Shown here: positions 1-5,543 of the stretch, piece by piece
Layout: every line of letters begins with the position of its first letter
Position numbering within the stretch: the stretch's first letter is position 1
Source: Candidatus Sumerlaeota bacterium
GTDB taxonomy: Bacteria > Sumerlaeota > Sumerlaeia > SLMS01
Direction: 5' to 3'
Length of the DNA: 6,434 bases
NCBI GenBank assembly: GCA_020850785.1
Contig: JADZDZ010000020.1
Coordinates: 1 to 6,434, forward strand
Made by a program: the position numbers and the translations under genes
The notes under the pieces: generated by a model
Databases searched by the model: none
Told to the model about the DNA's origin: nothing
Seen by the model: only the letters and a program-made list of their open reading frames with translations

Positions 1-2
1 AG

Positions 3-683
3 GGCGTCAAATTTTCCACGCCGATTCTAATTGGGCTTCATGGCCTCCTGATGAGCCCCGGCAAGGGGATGTTCTTCTTCTCCCCCGCGTTGCTGCGTGG
101 CATCTGGGGCTGGGCTCAGGCGCCCCACAGAATGCGCTGGCTGGCGTGGCTCACGCTGTTTGCCTACGTCCCCTTGTTCATCATGATGGCGCTGTGGCAG
201 AATTGGGCCGGTGGCTGGTGCTGGGGTCCGCGCCACGTCATGCAGGTGCATCTTCCGCTGATGCTCGGCTCTGTTTTCCTCTTCCAGCAGGCGCTGTCAC
301 TGCCGCGCCGCGTGATTGTCGGGGCCGCGCTGCTCGTGGGTGCGCTGGTTCAGCTTTACGGCTCCAGCCAGAGCCCGCTGGAATATTATCGTGAATATTT
401 CACGACCTACCGCGATGGAATCTATCATCAGGTGAACATGGAACCGCTTCAGCAGCAGGCCATCGGGCGCGATTTTGTTTTCGCCTTCCGCAACCTTGAT
501 GGCAGCCAATCAGCCGACATAAACCCAACCATGTTTCCCGCGCCGATTCTTGATTCCATCTACGTCCCGCAGCATTCGCAGTGGGCCTCGTACCACCAGA
601 TGTGGCAAATCGGCTTCTGTGACTTCTACTTCTGGAACGCGCTCACCAATCGCAAACTTCCCAATCGCTGGGGCCAGCCGTGA
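3..683 (+). CDS. GT-C type membrane glycosyltransferase-like protein, C-terminal part (5' end outside window)
   Basis: The reading frame is open from the window edge, so the first ATG at 51 is probably internal; 226 residues are visible. Two motifs are typical of a family of large bacterial PMT/ArnT-like membrane proteins: SPGKGMFFFSPALL (visible residues 18-31, usual form SPGKGLFLYSP) and GGWCWGPRH (residues 70-78, usual form GG.SWGPR), followed by a hydrophobic run at about 80-96. Membrane segments are likely near 47-63, 80-95 and 100-115. The tail after about residue 120 is soluble and aromatic-rich, ending at a TGA. The family is assumed to transfer sugars from a polyprenyl carrier outside the cytoplasm, but substrates are mostly unknown and the catalytic N-terminal loop lies outside the window. 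The stop overlaps the next gene by 4 nt (GTGA), which suggests a shared transcript. Family assignment rests on recalled motifs; the exact function is not known. Confidence 0.8.
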   Translation, partial: GVKFSTPILIGLHGLLMSPGKGMFFFSPALLRGIWGWAQAPHRMRWLAWLTLFAYVPLFIMMALWQNWAGGWCWGPRHVMQVHLPLMLGSVFLFQQALSLPRRVIVGAALLVGALVQLYGSSQSPLEYYREYFTTYRDGIYHQVNMEPLQQQAIGRDFVFAFRNLDGSQSADINPTMFPAPILDSIYVPQHSQWASYHQMWQIGFCDFYFWNALTNRKLPNRWGQP

Positions 684-2185
684 AGGAAAACAAGCGCATC
701 CGGCGCACACAGGTTAAACGCTGGGGCGGCGGCCTGCTGGCCTTCGTCATCATCAACTTCGTGCTGCGCATGCTGCTGATTCCCATCAACGCGGGCGAGT
801 ATACCGACGGCATCCTGCAACTGACGCAGTTCTACGAGCCGACCTCGCTGTGGCCGCCGCTCTACACCGCGCTCTGCTGGCCGCTTTCGTTGATCGTCGG
901 CCCGCTGTGGTCCGGCCGCGTCGTCAGCGCACTCTTCAGCACCGCCGCAGTGATTCCCATCTACCTGATGGCGCTGCGATGCTTCGGCGCACGCGCCGCT
1001 GTTTTTGCGGCCCTCATGTACACCGTTGCGCCGGTGTCGCTGCGTTGGGCGCCGCGTGTGATGACCGACGCGACCTTCAGTTTCTTTTTCTGGTGTGCGT
1101 GCGACCGGATCCTCGCAGCGCAGGCAGCGCTGGACCGCGCCGAAGCGAATCGCGCGCTCGCATGGGCCTGCGCCTGGGGCACCCTTGCCACCGCCACGCG
1201 CTATCAGGGGTTCATGCTCATTCCCCCCGTTGTCGCCGTCGCGATTTATCATTGGGTGCAGCATAAGTTCTTCCCCCTGAAAGGGGTGATGAGCATCCTC
1301 ATGTACACACTGATCGTCCCCTGGCTGCTGCATGTGGGGATGCTGCACGGACAACAGTTTGAAGAACGCACCGCAAACCTCGGCGCGCAAATGCTGCTGA
1401 TTGTCGGCGAGCCATTCCTTCTCTACATCCCCTACTTCCTCACCTATCCCGTGGCCTTGTTGACGATGCTTGGCATGAATCAGGGACGCGCGCGGCCCCG
1501 CCATTCCATGATGCCAATCACCTTGTATGTTCTTGCGGTGCTCTTCGTCGCCCAGTCCCTTTTCGGAAGTTTTCAGGAACGCTACTTCCTCCCCTTCTTT
1601 GGCTTCTGCTACATCTATGCAGGCCTTGGCCTCGCGATCATGGATCACCGCTACCGCCGCAGGTGCCCGCGCCTTCGCCCCTACATCCCCATTGTCACCT
1701 GCGTGTGGAGCCTGTTCGTCGCGGCCCTTGTCCTTATCGGGAGCCGCGAAGCCTTCAGCGACGTGCGTTCCGCCGCAAAGTACGTGCGCGAACTTGCGCC
1801 GCAAAGCAACGAGGAGCGCGCCTACACCAACGAGGGCTGGTGGCATTTTCAATCCCGCGCCACCGCCGCGCCGCAAATGCGCTTCTTCTCAGGCCGCATG
1901 GTTTTCGGCCTCACGGAGGAATATCTTAGCGGCCGCATTCCGCTGCGGCACGGCGATCTGGTGATCCTCTCCTCACGCTACGATGACGGCAGGCAGGCGG
2001 CGCGTTTGGCGGAGCACTATCGCCTGCAGCCGCTGAAGACCTTCCACGCCGCAGTGACGCCCATTTTTCCCGACATCATGTCCATCCCCAACACCGACCA
2101 AAGCATGATGGCGTGGGCATACCGCTACGTTCCCCAAAATTTTTCGACAACCGTCTATCGCATCGAAACACCTGCGGGGCGCTGA
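680..2185 (+). CDS. GT39/ArnT-like (PMT_2-type) membrane glycosyltransferase
   Basis: A complete 501-residue multi-pass protein, probably in the inner membrane, expected to move a sugar from a polyprenyl-phosphate donor to an acceptor on the outer face. A basic N-terminus (residues 2-14) precedes the first membrane helix (about 17-36). The first outer loop carries acidic residues E40 and D43 (GEYTDG), where GT-C enzymes hold their catalytic acid, then WPPLYTAL (58-65), similar to the YPPLY-type stretch of this family. PRVMTD (125-130) matches the conserved (T/S)D at the next outer loop. Further hydrophobic helices run to about residue 350, and residues 355-501 form a soluble C-terminal domain. 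The start is GTG at 680, overlapping the previous stop; the upstream GGGG is a poor ribosome-binding site, so coupling is likely. The stop overlaps the next ATG by 1 nt. Family is fairly secure; donor and acceptor are unknown. Confidence 0.85.
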   Translation: MKENKRIRRTQVKRWGGGLLAFVIINFVLRMLLIPINAGEYTDGILQLTQFYEPTSLWPPLYTALCWPLSLIVGPLWSGRVVSALFSTAAVIPIYLMALRCFGARAAVFAALMYTVAPVSLRWAPRVMTDATFSFFFWCACDRILAAQAALDRAEANRALAWACAWGTLATATRYQGFMLIPPVVAVAIYHWVQHKFFPLKGVMSILMYTLIVPWLLHVGMLHGQQFEERTANLGAQMLLIVGEPFLLYIPYFLTYPVALLTMLGMNQGRARPRHSMMPITLYVLAVLFVAQSLFGSFQERYFLPFFGFCYIYAGLGLAIMDHRYRRRCPRLRPYIPIVTCVWSLFVAALVLIGSREAFSDVRSAAKYVRELAPQSNEERAYTNEGWWHFQSRATAAPQMRFFSGRMVFGLTEEYLSGRIPLRHGDLVILSSRYDDGRQAARLAEHYRLQPLKTFHAAVTPIFPDIMSIPNTDQSMMAWAYRYVPQNFSTTVYRIETPAGR

Positions 2186-3891
2186 TGCAGCGCATGACGC
2201 CCGCCGCCTTCCGCAACATCGCCTTCGCAGTGATGGCGTCCGCCATCGCCGTCGTTTTCTTCGCGGCGCCCCATGCACTTCGTTCCGGCGACGGTTTGGA
2301 ACTGACTGCGGTTGCCGCACATCTCGGCGTCGCCCACCCCAGCGGCTATCCGCTGCTCACGCTGCTCGGATACATCGCGATCCACCTTCTCCCCGTGGAA
2401 CCGTACACCGCGATGCTGCTCCTCTGCCGCGCCGCCGCGTTGCTGTCCCTGCTCTTCGTCGCGGCCACCACGCGCCGCGCACTGCTTGCCTTCTCGTTCG
2501 ATCATCACACAGCCACCATTGTCAGCGCAGCAGGAACGCTGACGCTCGCCCTCAGCGTCACTTTTCGCGAAGCTGTTCTTTCCGTGGAGGTTTACGCGCT
2601 CAACGCCATGTTCCTTTCCGCCATCGCATGGTTGCTGCTGCCGCGTCATGAGCAACCCACGACACCGGGCAGGTTGATCAGCGCCGGTGCGCTGGCGGGA
2701 CTGGCAGCGGCGAATCATCTCACGTCATTGTCCATCGCGCCGCTGGTCGTGCTGATGGCGGTCGCCATTTTCAAACGATCGCGCAATGTTGTGACACCGC
2801 TCGTGACGGCGCTCCTCTTCATCATCCTTCCGGTGATTCTCTACGCGTCGTTCATGCTTCGCGCGGAACAACAGCACGCGATCCTGTGGGGCGCGCCCTA
2901 TGGTTTTGAAAACCTGCTGAACCACATTCGCGGCGGCGAGTATCGCAGCTTTCAATTCCTGATGGAACAACCCAATCGCGCATTCACGCTGGAATCATAC
3001 GGACAATTCTTCTTCAGTCGTGCCTACATGCTCACCTACGCCGCAGGATCGATTCCTTTCGGGTTCGGCATGACCGTGATGATTTCCGGCGCGTTGTTGA
3101 TTGTCGGATTCCTCTGCGGCTCTGGTTTCCTGTTGAAGGAACGCACGCAGCACTTCCACTCCGCCGGAGTGTCCGTCGCGGTGCTGATGCAACTGGGTTT
3201 CATTTTCACCTACAACATCCCGGATATCTTCGACTACTTCCTCGGCCTCTTCATTCTGGCCGCCCCTGCCGTTATGCTGGGTCTCTGCGTCCTGCTGCGC
3301 CTCGCTTTTCGGCGATTGCAGTTCCCCGAAGAAAAATCCACGCGCGCCATCACCATGCTTGCGGGTGCCGTCGCACTGCTCGGATGCGGGAAGCTGATTG
3401 AATGGAAGCGCAACGGGACGGAGGAAATCGTGGCCTCCTGGCTGGACACGATCAGCGGGAAACTGCCGGAAAACTCCGCCGTCATTACCGCTGGGGATTA
3501 CGATCTCTATCCGCTCTGGTACCTGCAATTTGCCGAGGGAAAGCGGCGCGATCTTTTCGTGTACGGCGGAAATTTCGTCCGCTTCCCATGGTTTCGCAAA
3601 ACGCTCGCGCCCGATGATCCCCGCACTGCCGCCGTCGGATTTCACGCTGCTCCGCCCACGTCGCTTCAGCAGTATATTGACGATTTGCAGGAGAAGGTCA
3701 TCGATCCCATCTTGCCCTACGGTGGCGTCTATACAACCTTCCCGAACCTGATGGAACGCGAGGAACTGGCGAAGCACTACCGCATCGTGGCGGTGGGATC
3801 GCTGATTCCCGACAAGGATTTGATCCTTGCACAGCGTTTGGGGCTTCCCACCCCACCGCCGGTGCTCTACAAAATCGAACCCAGACAATAA
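2185..3891 (+). CDS. DUF2723 (TMEM260-like) family membrane protein, probable lipid-carrier-dependent glycosyltransferase
   Basis: A 568-residue multi-pass membrane protein. The N-terminal hallmark is clear: after a first helix (about 9-29) comes SGDGLEL with D36 and E39 spaced as in the family's D-x-x-E, then LGVAHPSGYPL (47-57), the family's GVAHPPGYPL signature. Helices follow to about residue 405. A soluble end includes VITAGDYDLYPLWYLQ (433-448) and RRDLFVYGG, resembling the usual 'gDndtfpllYlq..e..R.Dv' region of DUF2723 proteins. The eukaryotic relative TMEM260 is a protein O-mannosyltransferase; the role of bacterial members is largely unproven, so sugar transfer here is inference. 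The frame extends upstream to an ATG at 2113, but the ATG at 2185 is preferred because it joins the previous stop as TGATG and gives a normal N-terminus; ATG 2194 is an alternative. No tetratricopeptide extension is visible. It ends as TAATG with the GT2 gene. Confidence 0.87.
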   Translation: MQRMTPAAFRNIAFAVMASAIAVVFFAAPHALRSGDGLELTAVAAHLGVAHPSGYPLLTLLGYIAIHLLPVEPYTAMLLLCRAAALLSLLFVAATTRRALLAFSFDHHTATIVSAAGTLTLALSVTFREAVLSVEVYALNAMFLSAIAWLLLPRHEQPTTPGRLISAGALAGLAAANHLTSLSIAPLVVLMAVAIFKRSRNVVTPLVTALLFIILPVILYASFMLRAEQQHAILWGAPYGFENLLNHIRGGEYRSFQFLMEQPNRAFTLESYGQFFFSRAYMLTYAAGSIPFGFGMTVMISGALLIVGFLCGSGFLLKERTQHFHSAGVSVAVLMQLGFIFTYNIPDIFDYFLGLFILAAPAVMLGLCVLLRLAFRRLQFPEEKSTRAITMLAGAVALLGCGKLIEWKRNGTEEIVASWLDTISGKLPENSAVITAGDYDLYPLWYLQFAEGKRRDLFVYGGNFVRFPWFRKTLAPDDPRTAAVGFHAAPPTSLQQYIDDLQEKVIDPILPYGGVYTTFPNLMEREELAKHYRIVAVGSLIPDKDLILAQRLGLPTPPPVLYKIEPRQ

Positions 3892-4607
3892 TGGCAAAGA
3901 CGCCCCGCAAACCGCTCCTCTCCGTCATCGTGCCCGTTTACAACGAGCGCCGCACGATCGAATTGCTGCTGGAGAAGGTCCGCGCCATCGACGTGGACAA
4001 GGAAATCATCGTTGTGGACGGCGCGAGCGAGGACGGCACCGTCGAAATTCTTCGCGAACAGAAAAAAATTCCCGGCACTCGCGTGATCCTTCAGCGGGAA
4101 CGTCGTGGTCGCGGCAATGCGTTGAAGGTCGGCATTCGCGCCGCGCGCGGCGAATACATCATCTTCCAGGATGCGGACCTTGAGCTGGACCCCAGCGATT
4201 ATCCCTCGCTGCTGAAGCCAATCCTCGACGGAAAGGCGGACGTCGTCTTCGGTTCGCGTTTGCTGCGCGGAAGGCCGAAGATGGGTTTCCTCCAGTATTG
4301 GGGAAACAAGGTGATCAACTGGTCCGTGAACATCCTCTACACGCCTGAACTGCGCGGTGCCTGGCTGACCTATGTGGAGACCTGTTATCAGGTTTTCAAG
4401 CGGGACGCTTTTCGCGATTTCCAGATTCGCAACAACCATTTCGCCTTCACCGTGGAACTGACGGTCCGCCTTATTCTGGCCGGTTATCGCATCAAGGAAA
4501 TTCCCATTTCCTATTTTCCGCGCGGCAAGGCGGAGGGGAAAAAAATTTACTGGGGTGACGGCGTTGCCTCACTCTGGACGCTATTCCGAATTCGGATATT
4601 CAACTAA
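3891..4607 (+). CDS. GT2 family glycosyltransferase, DPM1-like (polyprenyl-phosphate sugar synthase)
   Basis: A 238-residue GT-A fold enzyme expected to transfer a sugar from a nucleotide sugar to polyprenyl phosphate on the cytoplasmic face, giving the donor for GT-C enzymes. Motifs in order: LSVIVPVYNE (10-19), IIVVDGASEDGT (39-50) at the nucleotide site, RGRGNALKVGI (72-82), the metal-binding QDADLE (93-98, DxD at D94/D96), DYP..L.PI..GKADVVFGSR (103-123), GNK (138-140), VETCYQVFKR (162-171) and RGKAEGKKIYWGDG (211-224). These match the bacterial DPM1-like subgroup with METCYKVF and EGKKIGWKDG. There is no C-terminal membrane segment, so it is probably peripheral to the membrane. Oddities are G44 instead of a second Asp in VDD, and Y161 where LTD is usual. 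The ATG overlaps the previous stop by 1 nt; no Shine-Dalgarno is seen. The sugar cannot be predicted. Confidence 0.9.
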   Translation: MAKTPRKPLLSVIVPVYNERRTIELLLEKVRAIDVDKEIIVVDGASEDGTVEILREQKKIPGTRVILQRERRGRGNALKVGIRAARGEYIIFQDADLELDPSDYPSLLKPILDGKADVVFGSRLLRGRPKMGFLQYWGNKVINWSVNILYTPELRGAWLTYVETCYQVFKRDAFRDFQIRNNHFAFTVELTVRLILAGYRIKEIPISYFPRGKAEGKKIYWGDGVASLWTLFRIRIFN

Positions 4608-4610
4608 CAA

Positions 4611-5459
4611 ATGACGTATATACAAGCCATCATTCTTGGCATCGTGGAAGGCCTCACGGAATTCCTGCCCGTGTCTTCCACAGGCCACCTGATTCTCGCG
4701 TCCAGCCTGCTGGGCCTGAAGGACGACAAGGCGCTTCATGCCTATCAGGTGGTCATCCAACTGGGAGCAATCCTTGCCGTTCTTGCGCTCTACAAGGACC
4801 GCGCGCTGCAAATGCTGGCGGGAATTTTTGGCAGGAATCCAGCGGGCTTGCGATTGTTTCTCATGCTCATCACCGCCTTCATTCCCGCAGCAATTCTCGG
4901 CAAGCTGCTGGATGACCCCATCGACAAATTGCTTTTCCACCCGATCCCCGTCGCCTGCGCGCTGATCGTGGGCGGCATTGTCATGATCGCCGTGGAGCGA
5001 CTTGTCGTCCATCCTCGCGAACACAATGCCACCACACCCCTCAAGCATATCGACGGCATGACGTACATGGATGCGTTCGTGATTGGCCTGTTCCAGTGCT
5101 GCGCCCTGTGGCCGGGAACCTCCCGTTCCATGAGCACCATCATTGGCGCCCAGCTTCGCCGCTTCTCAAACGTCGCCGCCGCGGAAATCAGCTTCCTCCT
5201 CGCGCTTCCCACGCTCGGCGCCGCAACGCTCTACAAGCTGATCAAGGAACGGGAGGCCCTGATGGCCATTCCGGACGCGACTCCGCTCATCATTGTGGGA
5301 AACATTGTCGCCTTCATTGTCGCCTTTCTTGTCGTAAAATGGTTCGTGAAGGTCGTCACGCGCTGGGGAATGACCCCCTTTGGAATTTACCGTATCATCA
5401 TCGGCGCGGTCTTTCTCTGGCTTGCCATGAAGGGCGTGCTTGATTTCAAGTCGTCGTGA
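4611..5459 (+). CDS. uppP: Undecaprenyl-diphosphatase UppP/BacA
   Basis: A complete 282-residue integral membrane enzyme, close to the usual family length of about 265-285. It hydrolyses undecaprenyl diphosphate to the monophosphate, supplying the carrier for peptidoglycan and other envelope glycans; family members also confer bacitracin resistance when abundant. The N-terminus is canonical: ILGIVEGLTEFLPVSSTGHLIL (8-29) with the catalytic-region acids E13 and E17, S22/S23 and H26. The second active-site motif is WPGTSRSMSTI (167-177) with R172; most members have PG.SRSGAT, so M174 and S175 replace the usual Gly-Ala. Multiple helices follow, including NIVAFIVAFLVVKWF near 231-245. The start ATG lies 3 nt after the GT2 stop, without a clear ribosome-binding site; MTYIQAI matches the family's usual N-terminus, which fixes the start. 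Its place in the operon suggests service to carrier-linked glycosylation, though it may also be the cell's general enzyme. Confidence 0.96.
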   Translation: MTYIQAIILGIVEGLTEFLPVSSTGHLILASSLLGLKDDKALHAYQVVIQLGAILAVLALYKDRALQMLAGIFGRNPAGLRLFLMLITAFIPAAILGKLLDDPIDKLLFHPIPVACALIVGGIVMIAVERLVVHPREHNATTPLKHIDGMTYMDAFVIGLFQCCALWPGTSRSMSTIIGAQLRRFSNVAAAEISFLLALPTLGAATLYKLIKEREALMAIPDATPLIIVGNIVAFIVAFLVVKWFVKVVTRWGMTPFGIYRIIIGAVFLWLAMKGVLDFKSS

Positions 5460-5543
5460 AGAATTGCGGAGACTTCGGACAATATTGAAGCCTCTTTTGT
5501 TGATAAGGTGATCACGACCATTTCAAGGACGTCATTATAGTCA
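5460..5543. other. 84-bp intergenic gap, no firm signal
   Basis: This is the only sizeable gap in the window. CTTC and GAAG (within 5473-5490) could pair as a 4-bp stem followed by a short T run at 5494-5498, but this is too weak to call a terminator. TATAGT at 5536-5541 resembles a -10 box, but it lies directly against the next ATG and lacks a partner -35 at the right spacing. AAGGA at 5525-5529 could be a ribosome-binding site for the next gene but is 14 nt from its ATG, longer than ideal. Whether the next gene belongs to the same transcript cannot be decided. Confidence 0.4.

Noticed and set aside
626..1876. Long open frame on the minus strand (416 codons) opposite the GT39-like gene
   Set aside because: Its product is rich in Arg, Gly, His and Glu with no recognisable domain, as expected for the antisense of GC-rich membrane-protein codons; the + strand frame has clear family motifs.
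2113..2184. Upstream start (ATG 2113) for the DUF2723 gene adding 24 residues
   Set aside because: It would overlap the previous gene by 73 nt and adds a polar stretch before the expected N-terminal helix; ATG 2185 gives the TGATG junction seen elsewhere in this operon style.
2995..3897. Minus-strand open frame of 300 codons opposite the DUF2723 gene
   Set aside because: Low-complexity polar product without motifs, fully covered by a well-supported + strand gene.
4062..4545. Two runs of seven A in the GT2 gene (4062-4068 and 4539-4545) as possible frameshift sites
   Set aside because: Family motifs continue in frame on both sides of each run, and the codon phase (AAA AAA Axx) does not fit a classic -1 slippery heptamer.
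4585..4596. Perfect 12-bp palindrome TCCGAATTCGGA just before uppP
   Set aside because: It lies inside the last codons of the GT2 gene, has no promoter next to it, and a 12-bp palindrome is expected about once or twice by chance in a window of this size.
5303..5326. Tandem 12-bp repeat CATTGTCGCCTT x2 inside uppP
   Set aside because: It encodes IVAFIVAF in a membrane helix where similar hydrophobic residues are normal for UppP; a small local duplication without evident consequence.
5473..5498. Possible terminator after uppP
   Set aside because: The stem is only about 4 bp with a 10-nt loop and a four-T run that is not directly adjacent; too weak to support.
5508..5515. Palindrome GTGATCAC in the intergenic gap
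   Set aside because: Only 8 bp, does not extend outward, and no convincing promoter is placed around it.
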